Assembly: GCA_958296175.1 (NCBI GenBank)
Contig: OY282448.1
Coordinates: forward strand, 1,674,472 to 1,738,471
DNA from: an uncultured Chloroflexota bacterium
Lineage (GTDB): Bacteria; Chloroflexota; UBA11872
DNA length: 64,000 bases
Direction of reading: 5' to 3'
This document shows, one piece after another, positions 35,315 to 43,677 of this stretch. The stretch's first letter is position 1. Each line of letters begins with the position of its first letter. The notes under the pieces were generated by a model that made no database searches, was not told the DNA's origin, and saw nothing but the letters and a program-made list of their open reading frames with translations. Made by a program: the position numbers and the translations under genes.

Positions 35315-35329
35315 CGCAAAACACTACGG
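35315..35329 (-). promoter_or_regulatory. Candidate target site of the solitary guide, upstream of cas8e
   Basis: CGCAAAACACTACGG matches the unit's spacer/handle junction (34957-34971) in 14 of 15 bases. In guide terms, spacer positions 1-13 match except position 3. The site ends 15 bases before the cas8e ATG and touches the only GGAG there, so binding would block initiation or elongation. Flanking bases on the protospacer strand read TCC, which is not a usual I-E PAM. Confidence 0.5.
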
Positions 35330-35344
35330 AGCCCCCCAAACTCG

Positions 35345-36922
35345 ATGTTTGACCTCCTCGCTGATCCTCTGATCCGCATTGGCGTCGGCGCCGGCCCCCC
35401 ACAGTCGGCGTCGCTCCCCGAGGTCTACGCCGCGCTGATGCGCGACGACGTCGACAGCTTCCCCGCCCTCCGCCCCCACCAGCGCCACGCCTGGCACGCC
35501 TTCCTCGTCCAGCTGGGCGCCATGGCGCTGCACGAAGCCGGACGGTCCGAGCCGCCCGAAGACCCCGCCGCCTGGCTGCGCCTCATCCGCGGTCTCACCC
35601 CCAACCACCCTGACGACGAACCCTGGCGCCTCGTCGTCGACGACATCACCAAACCCGCCTTCATGCAGCCGCCCGCGTCGTCCGCCAACCGCTGGGCCGA
35701 CTACAAGAGCGCAGTCACCACGCCCGACGAACTCGACCTGCTGGTGACGTCGAAGAACCACGACCTCAAGTCAGCGGTCGCCGCGTCGGTTGGAATCGAC
35801 GCCTGGATATTCGCGCTCGTCAGCTTGCAGACCTGCGAAGGGTTCGCCGGCGCCGGCAACTACGGGATATCCCGCATGAACGGCGGCCTGGGGTGTCGGC
35901 CCGCGGTCAGCCTCACGCCGTCCATGCGGCCCGGCGTTCACGCCCGCCGCGACATCGGCGCGCTGCTGGAACGGCGCGAGAGCATCCTCGACCTGGACGT
36001 CACCAGCGAAAACGGAATCCGCCTGCTCTGGGTGCGGCCTTGGGATGGAACCAAAGCGGAAGCGCTGGGGACTCCAAGCCTCGACCCCTACTACATCGAA
36101 ATCTGCCGCCGCATCCGGCTGCGCGCCCACCGCGGCGGCGCGCTTGGCGGGGTCCGGGCAACGTCCAAAGCAGCCAGGATCGAGGCCAAGGCCCTCAAAG
36201 GATTGACCGGCGACCCGTGGACCCCCGTCAACCAAAAGGACAACAAGAGTCTCACGCTGGCCGCCGGCGGATTCACGCACCGCCGCATCGTCGACTACCT
36301 CACCCCCGGAGATTGGGGCCAGTCGCCGCTGTGCAAACCCACCGCCGCTGAGCGCGCCAACCCTCGCACCATGCACCTCGTCGCCCGCGCCATGGTGCGC
36401 GGGCAGGGCAAAACCGAGGGCTACCACGAGCGCATCGTCCCGCTCACGAAAAAAGTCATTGGCGCGTTCGGCAGGCCGCACGGCGCCGATGACCTCGGAA
36501 AACTCGGAGAAATCGCCCGCGCCCGACTCGAAGACGCCGCCAAGCTTCAGCGCATCCTGCGCCACGCCGTTTGGACCTTCGCGGCCGGCGGCAAGACGGA
36601 GGGCGTCAGCGAAGAAGTCCGTTCCCTCGCATATCCCTGGGCCAACAAACTCGACGAGCGCGTGGACGCAACGTTCTTCGCCGACCTGCAGGAAGAGTTC
36701 GAGGCCGACGACCAGAGCGACCGCGACCAGATCCGCCGCGCCTGGCTGCTCCGCCTGATCGGCGGCGCGCGCGGCTTGCTGCGCCAGGCCGAAGACGCCC
36801 TGCCGTGCCCGGCAATCCTGCGCTACCGCGCCCGCGTCCGCGCCGACAGCGTGTTCGAGGGGCGCATTCGCGGCAATACAGGGTTTCCCTGGCTGTTCGA
36901 CCAAGAGGAGCAGGCCGAGTGA
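35345..36922 (+). CDS. cas8e: Cascade large subunit Cas8e (Cse1/CasA)
   Basis: The large subunit of type I-E Cascade; it reads the PAM and recruits Cas3. The protein is 525 aa, usual for Cse1. The start MFDLLADPLIRI and the middle EGFAGAGNYGISRMNGG-like block, with the conserved Asn-Tyr/Gly-rich loop, are characteristic. The C-terminal four-helix bundle includes RAWLLRLIGGARGLLRQAED. ATG 35345 has only a distant GGAG (35328-35331). It overlaps cse2 by 4 bases (GTGA). The -15 to -30 region carries the candidate guide target described above. Confidence 0.95.
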   Translation: MFDLLADPLIRIGVGAGPPQSASLPEVYAALMRDDVDSFPALRPHQRHAWHAFLVQLGAMALHEAGRSEPPEDPAAWLRLIRGLTPNHPDDEPWRLVVDDITKPAFMQPPASSANRWADYKSAVTTPDELDLLVTSKNHDLKSAVAASVGIDAWIFALVSLQTCEGFAGAGNYGISRMNGGLGCRPAVSLTPSMRPGVHARRDIGALLERRESILDLDVTSENGIRLLWVRPWDGTKAEALGTPSLDPYYIEICRRIRLRAHRGGALGGVRATSKAARIEAKALKGLTGDPWTPVNQKDNKSLTLAAGGFTHRRIVDYLTPGDWGQSPLCKPTAAERANPRTMHLVARAMVRGQGKTEGYHERIVPLTKKVIGAFGRPHGADDLGKLGEIARARLEDAAKLQRILRHAVWTFAAGGKTEGVSEEVRSLAYPWANKLDERVDATFFADLQEEFEADDQSDRDQIRRAWLLRLIGGARGLLRQAEDALPCPAILRYRARVRADSVFEGRIRGNTGFPWLFDQEEQAE

Positions 36923-37515
36923 CGACCGAGACGATGACCGAAGCACACGCGCCGCCGCCGCGAACGCGCTCGTGGGGCGAGACCGCCGTGAAGTTTGCAA
37001 ACGATCTGGCGGCCGAGGGTTTTCCGCGCGGCGACCTCGCCGCGCTCCGCCGCATGAATCCCGACGCCCCCGATGCGGCCGCCTTCTGGCGGCTCATGGC
37101 CAGGGCGAACGTGTCGGCCAATCCCGCCGTCGAACGCAAGTGGGCGCTCGTCGTGCACGGCATCGCAATCATGACCCGCACCGCCGACGCCGACCCCGCC
37201 AGCCGCTCGGCCCATCAGAGAAACGCCTCCATCGGCCGCGCGCTGTACCACGGCGGCGACCCCGCGCGAACCTCGGCCTTCTACAGCCCATCCCGTCTCA
37301 ACCGTCTGTTGACCGCTCGCGGCCCGATCCTGCGAACCCTGCTCGCGCGCATGTTCCGCATGGTTGCCGCCGCCGATCAGCGCTTCGATTGGTATCAGAT
37401 GGCCCTGCTCGTTCTCAACGAGGGACACGACGAGCAGCGGGCGGATAAGATTCGCCGCCATATCGCCCGCGACTATTTCCAGGCCGAAAACCAAGCCGAG
37501 CGGTCACGAGACTAG
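36919..37515 (+). CDS. cse2: Cascade small subunit Cse2 (Cas11)
   Basis: A 198 aa helical protein that forms the belly dimer of Cascade and stabilises the R-loop. The GTG at 36919 overlaps the cas8e stop (GTGA), so translation is coupled. Cse2 markers are WRLMARANVSANPAVERKW, the SIGRALYHGGDPARTSAFYSPSRL-region (residues about 100-130) and RFDWYQMALLVL, where relatives have the W-x-x-L helix. The short N-terminal MTTETMTEAHAPPPR part is variable. Confidence 0.9.
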   Translation: MTTETMTEAHAPPPRTRSWGETAVKFANDLAAEGFPRGDLAALRRMNPDAPDAAAFWRLMARANVSANPAVERKWALVVHGIAIMTRTADADPASRSAHQRNASIGRALYHGGDPARTSAFYSPSRLNRLLTARGPILRTLLARMFRMVAAADQRFDWYQMALLVLNEGHDEQRADKIRRHIARDYFQAENQAERSRD

Positions 37516-37553
37516 CCATCGAACCTCTCGCGCGAGCTTCGAGGAGGAGCACC

Positions 37554-38735
37554 TTGACCACCCCCAGATTCCTGCAAGTCCACACGCTGCATTCCTACCC
37601 CGCCGCGCTGCTGAACCGCGACGACAGCGGCCTCGCCAAGCGCATGCCCTTCGGCGGCAGCGTGCGCACGCGCGTCTCCTCCCAGTGCCTCAAGCGCCAC
37701 TGGCGCATGGCCGACGACGAGTACTCCGTGCGCAACATCGACGCCTCGCGGCACGCCGTCCGCTCGCGCGAGGTCGTCACGCGGCAGGTGATGCAGCCGC
37801 TGCGCGACGCCGCCGGCGTTTCCAAAGACGTGCTCGACGCGGTCGAAAACGCGTTTCAGGAAGGCGTCTACGGAGAGAAGGGCAGCGACCGCCGCAGCCG
37901 CCAGCCCTTGCTGCTGGGGCTGCCCGAAGTCGAATACCTGCGGGACCAGGCCAAAGCCATCTGCGGCGCCAATCCCGGCGACGCCAAAGCTGCCGCCGAC
38001 GCTGCCAAGCTCCTGTTCAGCCCCAAGCGCGCCAACGACCAGCGCCAGAACTTCAGCGCCTTCAGACAGAACACCCAACTCCCCGGCGGCCTCGTCGGCG
38101 CGCTCTTCGGTCGCATGGTCACCTCCGACCCCGCCGCCAACATCGAGGCCGCCGTCCACGTCGCCCACGCCTTCACCGTCCACGCCGAGGAGAGCGAAAG
38201 CGACTACTTCTCGGTCGTTGACGACTTGCAGACCCCAGACGACGACGCCGGCGCCGCGCACATCGGCGACATGGAACTCACCGCCGGGCTGTTCTACGGC
38301 TACGTCGTCGTAGACGTGCCCGGGCTCGTCTCCAACCTGACAGGCGCCGAGTCCGAAGACTGGCAAAACGCCGACCGCGGTCTGGCCGCCACCGTGATCG
38401 AGCATCTGGCGCACCTGATCGCCACGGTGTCGCCAGGCGCCAAGCTCGGCGCAACCGCGCCCTACGGATACGCCGAACTGATGCTGATCGAGGCCGGCGC
38501 GCGCCAGCCCCGCAGCCTCGCCAACGCGTTCCGTGCGGAAGTCCAGCCGCAGACCCAAGCCGCCGCCGCAGCCCTGGCCGGGTATCTCGGCAAGCTGGAC
38601 GACTGCTACGGCGTGCACGAATCCCGCCGGGTGATGTCGCTCGATCCCTGCGATGCCCCCAGCGCCCAGCGCCTCGGCCTCGACGACCTGGCCGCCTGGG
38701 CGGCTGAGGCGGTGCGCCGCGGCCAGACCGCGTGA
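37554..38735 (+). CDS. cas7e: Cascade backbone Cas7e (Cse4/CasC)
   Basis: A 393 aa backbone subunit, six copies of which hold the crRNA spacer. It starts at TTG 37554, supported by GAGGAGGAG just upstream. The N-terminus FLQVHTLHSYPAALLNRDDS and AKRMPFGGSVRTRVSSQCLKR carry the Cas7e signature, where basic residues bind crRNA and the loop inserts between bases. The C-terminal half has PYGYAELMLIEAG. No truncation is seen. It lies 38 bases after cse2. Confidence 0.96.
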   Translation: MTTPRFLQVHTLHSYPAALLNRDDSGLAKRMPFGGSVRTRVSSQCLKRHWRMADDEYSVRNIDASRHAVRSREVVTRQVMQPLRDAAGVSKDVLDAVENAFQEGVYGEKGSDRRSRQPLLLGLPEVEYLRDQAKAICGANPGDAKAAADAAKLLFSPKRANDQRQNFSAFRQNTQLPGGLVGALFGRMVTSDPAANIEAAVHVAHAFTVHAEESESDYFSVVDDLQTPDDDAGAAHIGDMELTAGLFYGYVVVDVPGLVSNLTGAESEDWQNADRGLAATVIEHLAHLIATVSPGAKLGATAPYGYAELMLIEAGARQPRSLANAFRAEVQPQTQAAAAALAGYLGKLDDCYGVHESRRVMSLDPCDAPSAQRLGLDDLAAWAAEAVRRGQTA

Positions 38736-38739
38736 CCAC

Positions 38740-39516
38740 GTGCGCCATCTCATCCTGAACCTGGAAGCGCCGCTCATGGCCTTCGGCGGCGAGACCATCG
38801 ACAATCACGGCGTCATCCGCTGGTTTCCCTCCGCGTCCATGCTCACCGGCCTGCTGGCCAACGCCTTGGGTTGGCGGCGCGTCCAGCGCCAGCGGCACCA
38901 GCGCCTGCAAGACCGTCTGGTCTTCGCCGCCCGCATCGACCGCGAACCCCGCAACCGCATTCGCCTGCGCGACTTTCAGACCGCCCAACTCGCCAAGTAC
39001 GACCAGGGCTGGACCACCCGCGGCCATCCCGAAGGCCGCGCCGGCGGTCGCAACACCTACACCGCCCCCCACCTCCGCTACCGCGACTATTGGGCCGACG
39101 TGCGCGTCACCGTCGCCCTGCGCCTGCGGCCGCACGACCAAACGCCCACGCTCGACCAGCTCGGCGCAGCGCTCGACCAGCCCAAGCGCCCCCTGTTCAT
39201 CGGACGCAAACCCTGCCTCCCGTCCGCCCGCCTCTTCGCCGGCATACGCCAGGCCGATTCCACGCTCGCCGCGCTGAAGGCCGAACCGCTCGAACCCGAA
39301 CCGCACGCGCCGGCAGCGTCGGAGCCCATCGACGTTCGCCTGCTGTGGCCCCAAGGCGAAACCGCGGAAGGCGTCACGGTCAACAGGTCCTACATGCTCA
39401 CCGACCAGCGCAACTGGGTCTCCGGGCTCCACGGCGGCGGCCGCGCCGTCTGCGAAGGCTCGCTGCCCGGCAGCGCGTTTCCCGTCGGCCAGCAAGCGCG
39501 GCAGGCGGCCGACTAG
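38740..39516 (+). CDS. cas5e: Cascade subunit Cas5e (CasD)
   Basis: A 258 aa subunit that caps the crRNA 5' handle. The GTG at 38740 (RHLILNLEAPLMAFGGE) starts 5 bases after the cas7e stop; a longer frame to 38653 overlaps cas7e and is rejected. The RAMP-type fold shows the Cas5e features: the LEAPLMAFG strand, the FPSASMLTGLLANALGW helix and the Gly-rich RKPCLPSARLFAG near the C-terminus. It overlaps cas6e by one base (TAGTG). Confidence 0.94.
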   Translation: MRHLILNLEAPLMAFGGETIDNHGVIRWFPSASMLTGLLANALGWRRVQRQRHQRLQDRLVFAARIDREPRNRIRLRDFQTAQLAKYDQGWTTRGHPEGRAGGRNTYTAPHLRYRDYWADVRVTVALRLRPHDQTPTLDQLGAALDQPKRPLFIGRKPCLPSARLFAGIRQADSTLAALKAEPLEPEPHAPAASEPIDVRLLWPQGETAEGVTVNRSYMLTDQRNWVSGLHGGGRAVCEGSLPGSAFPVGQQARQAAD

Positions 39517-40358
39517 TGGCCGCCCTGGACGCCGAAGCCCCGCCAGGAACCGCCGCCGTAGAGCGCGGCGCGCACGCGGCCGCCCCGCCGCGCGGCCATC
39601 CCATCCACATGGTCCGCGCCCACCTGGACGTCACAGCCTTCCAGCGCTGGGCCGGCGGCAGAGGCCTCATCAGCCGCAGCGCCTTCGACGAAGGCTTCGC
39701 CATGCACTGCCTGCTGGTCGAGAGCTTTGGCGAACTGGCCCCCCAGCCCTTCCGCATCATCGTCCCGCGCGACCGTCAGCGGTTGCCCGGCGTGCTCTAC
39801 GGCTATGCCCAGGCCCCCGCCGACGACCTGCGCGAAGCCGCCGCCGCCTTCGCCTGTCCGCTCCAGGCCAGCGTGCTGCCCGCCGCGCAGATCCAAAGCA
39901 AACCCATGCCCAGCGCCTGGGAACCCGGCCGGCAGCTCGGATTCGAAGTCCTGACCCGCCCCATCCGGCGGCGGCGCCAATCCCAGCCCGCCGCCGCCGC
40001 CGCCCCCGCACCCATCACCGAGCGCGACGCCTTCCAGGTCGAAGCCGAGCGGCATCCCCCAGGCGGCATGACCCGCAGCCGCGAAGAGGTGTACCGCGAC
40101 TGGCTGGCCGAGCGGTTCGAACGCGGCGGCGCGCGGCTCGACCAGGCGCGGCTGACCTCCTTCCAGCGCGTGCGCACCGTCCGCAAGCTCCGCGCCCGCG
40201 CCAGCGAAGGCCCCCGCGCCCTGATGCAGGGAACCCTCACAATCACCCACCCGGCGCGTTTCGCCAGCCTCCTCGCCCGCGGCGTCGGACGCCACCGCGC
40301 CTACGGCTACGGCATGCTCCTCCTGCGCCCCCCAGCGCGCCGCCCCCATGCGCGCTGA
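39516..40358 (+). CDS. cas6e: crRNA-processing endonuclease Cas6e (Cse3/CasE)
   Basis: Cas6e cuts the repeat hairpin and stays bound to the 3' handle. Here it would cut the GCGGGG-ATAGACC junction of the array repeat. The coupled GTG at 39516 gives 280 aa, with a 31-residue extension; ATG 39609 (MVRAHLDVTAFQRW, 249 aa) matches the usual start of the family and is the main alternative. The C-terminal glycine-rich loop is clear (LLARGVGRHRAYGYGMLLL). The 5' side of the array begins 142 bases after its stop. Confidence 0.94.
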   Translation: MAALDAEAPPGTAAVERGAHAAAPPRGHPIHMVRAHLDVTAFQRWAGGRGLISRSAFDEGFAMHCLLVESFGELAPQPFRIIVPRDRQRLPGVLYGYAQAPADDLREAAAAFACPLQASVLPAAQIQSKPMPSAWEPGRQLGFEVLTRPIRRRRQSQPAAAAAPAPITERDAFQVEAERHPPGGMTRSREEVYRDWLAERFERGGARLDQARLTSFQRVRTVRKLRARASEGPRALMQGTLTITHPARFASLLARGVGRHRAYGYGMLLLRPPARRPHAR

Positions 40359-40463
40359 GACCGCCGGCCGGCGCGCCGCCCGCGCCAGCGCGCCGTCGAA
40401 CGACACGCTAAGCTCCGCGCACGGAACCTTGACAAAACAAAACGCCCCCACGCCCGCCCCCAC

Positions 40464-40491
40464 TTGCTCGACGCACCCCACTGTCTACAAT
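40464..40491 (+). promoter_or_regulatory. Array leader with candidate promoter
   Basis: TTGCTC (40464-40469), 16 bases, TACAAT (40486-40491, 5 of 6 to the -10) ends 9 bases before repeat 1. An A-rich tract with a TTGACA lies upstream at 40429-40434. Array transcription on the plus strand follows from this and from the E. coli-like repeat orientation. Confidence 0.55.
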
Positions 40492-40500
40492 TTGTGCAAG

Positions 40501-41199
40501 GGTTCCCCCGCCCACGCGGGGATAGACCGGGACTGGCACCGCTCGGCAAGGCGGCCAATGTGGTTCCCCCGCCCACGCGGGGATAGACCTGGCCGTGTCC
40601 GCACGTACAAAACACGCGAGGCGGTTCCCCCGTCCACGCGGGGATAGACCGCGGCGCCGCGCCGCGCCGCTCACCGAGTAGCCGGTTCCCCCGCCCACGC
40701 GGGGATAGACCGGCCAGCATCGACCGGTTCGTGCGCCTGCTGCCGGTTCCCCCGCCCACGCGGGGATAGACCGCCGAGCACGCCGCGGCCCGACACCCGC
40801 GGCAGGGTTCCCCCGCCCACGCGGGGATAGACCGACATGGACGCGATGGCGCAAGTCATCGCGGGTGGTTCCCCCGCCCACGCGGGGATAGACCGACATG
40901 GACGCGATGGCGCAAGTCATCGCGGGTGGTTCCCCCGCCCACGCGGGGATAGACCCAAGACGGTGCTAGTGCTGGCGAGCGGCTTCACGGTTCCCCCGCC
41001 CACGCGGGGATAGACCCCTCGACCTCAACGACGTGGGGCTGTACCTAGAGGTTCCCCCGCCCACGCGGGGATAGACCCACGTTGTACTGCGCGCCGCCGC
41101 TCAGTCCATAGGTTCCCCCGCCCACGCGGGGATAGACCCGAGTACTACGGTGCCAATATCAATGTCGGCAAGGTTCCCCCGCCCACGCGGGGATAGACC
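40501..41199 (+). CRISPR. Type I-E CRISPR array, 12 repeats, 11 spacers
   Basis: Twelve 28-base repeats (GGTTCCCCC...GCGGGGATAGACC) start every 61 bases at 40501, 40562, 40623, 40684, 40745, 40806, 40867, 40928, 40989, 41050, 41111 and 41172; every spacer is 33 bases. Repeat 3 has CGTCC in place of CGCCC. Spacers 6 and 7 (40834-40866 and 40895-40927) are identical, 33 of 33. The inverted stem CCCCGC/GCGGGG and the handle ATAGACC match the E. coli I-E layout, so the array is read on the plus strand away from cas6e. Confidence 0.98.
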
Positions 41200-41314
41200 T
41201 CTCCAAAAGGACCTTCACCATTCCCTCCTCAGAGGCTTCACAGCCAAATTGCTGCGTGGCTCCCCGCCCAGGGCTTGCACCTGGGAGCCTGCTCGTCGGG
41301 GAGGCCCCATCAAT

Positions 41315-41668
41315 CTACGAGTAGTTGATGCGGGCGTTGCCTTTCCGCACCACACTCGCAAGCTTGACCAAAGTGGCCATGAGATCCTCGGCTGACTCCG
41401 CCTGCTCAACCCGAGAACCAAAGTCCTCAAGACTGAGGCCAACGAAGGGCACCCCATAGTCCTGCTTCAGGACATGGCGCGTGTGAGCATAGTCCTTGTA
41501 TTGGACTCCCAACTCACGGCTGATCCGCTCAAGCTTGTGGCGTCGTGACAACACCACTTCCATAGGGGCTTCCAGCTCTTCGAGAAAGCTGACAAGCTCG
41601 TTCCTCAGATCCTGAAGCCGCTTCTTGCCAGCCTTCTCTCGCTGGCGAAGCTCTTCGCAATGGTCCAC
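41315..41668 (-). CDS. Small coiled-coil protein of unknown function, 117 aa
   Basis: The GTG at 41668 is chosen because GGAGG lies 7 bases upstream. Residues 4-55 are charged and helical (EELRQREKAGKKRLQDLRNE, then VVLSRRHKLERISRELG), probably a coiled coil. The C-terminal part (GLSLEDFGSRVEQAESAEDL) is also helical. GC content is much lower than in the surroundings. It lies just past the I-E array, in the same direction as the 132 aa gene upstream (41783-42181). It may be part of a foreign pair; the function is unknown. Confidence 0.65.
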   Translation of the reverse strand: MDHCEELRQREKAGKKRLQDLRNELVSFLEELEAPMEVVLSRRHKLERISRELGVQYKDYAHTRHVLKQDYGVPFVGLSLEDFGSRVEQAESAEDLMATLVKLASVVRKGNARINYS

Positions 41669-41782
41669 GCAACAACCTCCAACTCCAACAGCGCGACAAA
41701 CTCGTCGCTCGGCCACGACCGCGCGGCCGGTTCCCCGCCACGGACTCAAACCGTGGTGCACGCCCTGTGTGGGGACAATCGG

Positions 41783-42181
41783 CTACTCCTTTGTGGGCCC
41801 CACCATTCTCAAGATGGCCTTGTCTACCTCTTCACCAGAGACCATTAACGTAAGGCTCATATCGTACTCTACGCCAGGTTCAGCATCGTAGATCTGGACA
41901 TGATGGAGAGGAGTTACAAATCCCAGAGACCACTGCTCATCGCCAACCTTACGGTACCTAACAACAGCGACCAACTCATCCTTCCAAGTCAGCTTCGCTC
42001 GCTTTCCATAAGCATCAAGAAACCCGACAGTAATTTCATGCTCACTAGGATTCCAGTCAATATAATAATCCTCGCGAGTGAAGGTCTTCCCTTCCCTTTC
42101 AGTCGGCAGGGTTCCGTAGGGCGGCTTGAACTGGGTACCCCGATCCTTGCCCTTGTAGAGGCTTTCGTGCTCGGATAACAC
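41783..42181 (-). CDS. Small beta-rich protein of unknown function, about 132 aa
   Basis: The GTG at 42181 is used, with GGAG 8 bases upstream. The frame is open to 42454, but that part reads through the orphan CRISPR repeat (PIPAWAGD) and is rejected as non-coding; a start between 42181 and about 42240 remains possible. The sequence alternates charged and hydrophobic residues in strands (ITVGFLDAYG, LVAVVRYRKVGDEQWSLGFV, YDMSLTLMVSGEEV), suggesting a beta sandwich. Low GC indicates transfer. On the minus strand at about 42271-42248, TTGACA then TAGAGT could be its promoter. Confidence 0.55.
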   Translation of the reverse strand: MLSEHESLYKGKDRGTQFKPPYGTLPTEREGKTFTREDYYIDWNPSEHEITVGFLDAYGKRAKLTWKDELVAVVRYRKVGDEQWSLGFVTPLHHVQIYDAEPGVEYDMSLTLMVSGEEVDKAILRMVGPTKE

Positions 42182-42330
42182 TAATGCTTCTCCTTCCGAA
42201 CTCCCCACACGAAAAGTTGCCGTACAGGGAAAATTATAGAACTGAACTCTACGGGCTATCGATGCCCTTGTCAAATGATTTTTGCCGCCCTGTTCGACTT
42301 CAGTGAGCCGGCGATTCAGATCATCCAGCT

Positions 42331-42357
42331 GGTCCCCCGCCCACGCGGGGATAGGCC
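42331..42357 (+). CRISPR. Orphan type I-E repeat
   Basis: GGTCCCCCGCCCACGCGGGG followed by ATAGGCC is the array repeat minus one T and with A changed to G near the end. It lies 1131 bases beyond the last array repeat, on the same strand, with the low-GC gene pair in between. It is probably the old trailer-end repeat cut off by an insertion. Confidence 0.85.
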
Positions 42358-42467
42358 GCTTGGTTTCAGACGGCCGCCGTTCGTGCTGAGTGGAGGACGC
42401 GGCGAGGTGCGGCGCGGGCTGCGGCGGAGGGCCGCGCGTCGGCGCGGGACGCACACGGCTCGCGCTG

Positions 42468-42544
<77 letters not shown>

Positions 42545-42776
42545 AAGCCGCCCTGAGTATAGGCGATGGACGCTGGCGTTTCGGGGACGTTCTGCGTCAG
42601 CGGCTGAGCCGCCAGTGAGAACCGACACGCGATGGGCGTGGCAGTTCGGGGATGTCCTGCGCGGGTGCAAGCGGCCGCCGCTGCCTTCGGACCCTACGTC
42701 TCGAAGTCAGGGATGTCCTGTATTGGTGCGGGCGGCCGGCTCCCGACGGCGCGGCGGCCGTCTGGCCTGCTGGCGT

Positions 42777-43631
42777 CTAGACGAAGATCCCGGCGGGGTC
42801 CAGGGCGGTGCGGGCGGCGTGGAGGGCGGGCGAGGGGGGTGCGTCGGCGTGCGGCGGCTCGACGCGGGCTGGGAGTCCGTGGGCGCGCAGGGCGGCGGCG
42901 TTGGTTTCCGCCGCGCCGCGCGAGGCGTAAAGCGCCGCCGCTCGCGAGCCGTCGCTGGACGCGGCGGCGTGCGTGGCCAGCGTCAGCTGCGCCAGGGCTT
43001 GCGCGGCGGTGCCGGGCGCCAGATCGTCGCAGCGCACCAGCGCCGCGGCCTCGGCCAGCGCGCGGCGGTCGAGCACGGGGACTGGCGCGTCGTCGCCGTC
43101 CCGTCGGCGGCGCAGGCGCAGGGTGGCCTGGGTGATGACGCCCAGACGTCCGCGCGATCCCCAGAGGGCGTGCGTGAGGCCGTAGCCGACGGAGTTCTTG
43201 ACGGTTGCGCCGCCGACCGTGAGCGCTGCGCCGGAGCCGTCGCAGACGTGCGCGCCCAGCACCCAGCGCCGCGCCGGCGCGTCGTCGGCATGGATGGCCG
43301 AGGCGCGGCCGCAGGCGATCAGGCCGCCGACGCTGCCCGGCGCTTCCAGCCGCCGCAGCGGCCAGACCAGGCCGCGGCGCTTCAGCCGGGCGTCCAGGTG
43401 CGTGACGTCCACGCCGGCCCCGACCCGCGCCGTGAAGTCGCGCTCGACGATCTCGACCGTATCGAACAGCCGCAGACACAGGCGCCGCGCGGCCGTTCCG
43501 CGGCCGGGTTCGAAGCGTTCGACGCCGCCTGCGCCGCCAATGCGCAGCCGCGCGCCGTCGGCGGCTGCGCCGCGCAGCGCGTCGAGCAGCTCCTGCAGGG
43601 TGCGCGGGGTCAGAAGCGGCGGGTGGTTCAT
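42777..43631 (-). CDS. FAD-binding oxidoreductase, GlcE-like
   Basis: A 284 aa FAD_binding_4 (PCMH-type) protein like the GlcE subunit of glycolate oxidase. It has [11 protein letters not shown] at the start, [19 protein letters not shown], then the FAD loop [12 protein letters not shown] and [19 protein letters not shown]. The C-terminus ends in the typical ALDPAGIF. The full-length GlcD partner is not adjacent, so it may work with subunits elsewhere. ATG 43631 is 46 bases from the divergent murT start. The 42545-42776 gap carries three imperfect direct repeats (see findings). Confidence 0.85.
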   Translation of the reverse strand: MNHPPLLTPRTLQELLDALRGAAADGARLRIGGAGGVERFEPGRGTAARRLCLRLFDTVEIVERDFTARVGAGVDVTHLDARLKRRGLVWPLRRLEAPGSVGGLIACGRASAIHADDAPARRWVLGAHVCDGSGAALTVGGATVKNSVGYGLTHALWGSRGRLGVITQATLRLRRRRDGDDAPVPVLDRRALAEAAALVRCDDLAPGTAAQALAQLTLATHAAASSDGSRAAALYASRGAAETNAAALRAHGLPARVEPPHADAPPSPALHAARTALDPAGIFV

Positions 43632-43677
43632 GCGGCCCGAGGGTAGCGCGCGCGGCGGCTGCCGCGCAGAATCGCCC

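Noticed and set aside
35149..35352. A 67-codon frame next to the solitary CRISPR unit, as a CreT-like toxin
   Set aside because: No ribosome site, no toxin-like hydrophobic or basic character, and codon use does not differ between frames. The guide match lies near its end rather than at its start, so it does not fit the creT arrangement.
40429..40434. TTGACA as the -35 of the I-E array promoter
   Set aside because: The only good -10 (TACAAT at 40486) is 51 bases away; TTGCTC at 40464 has the right spacing.
42182..42454. N-terminal extension of the 132 aa gene
   Set aside because: The extension translates the orphan CRISPR repeat (PIPAWAG, as in the array), so it cannot be ancestral coding sequence of this gene.
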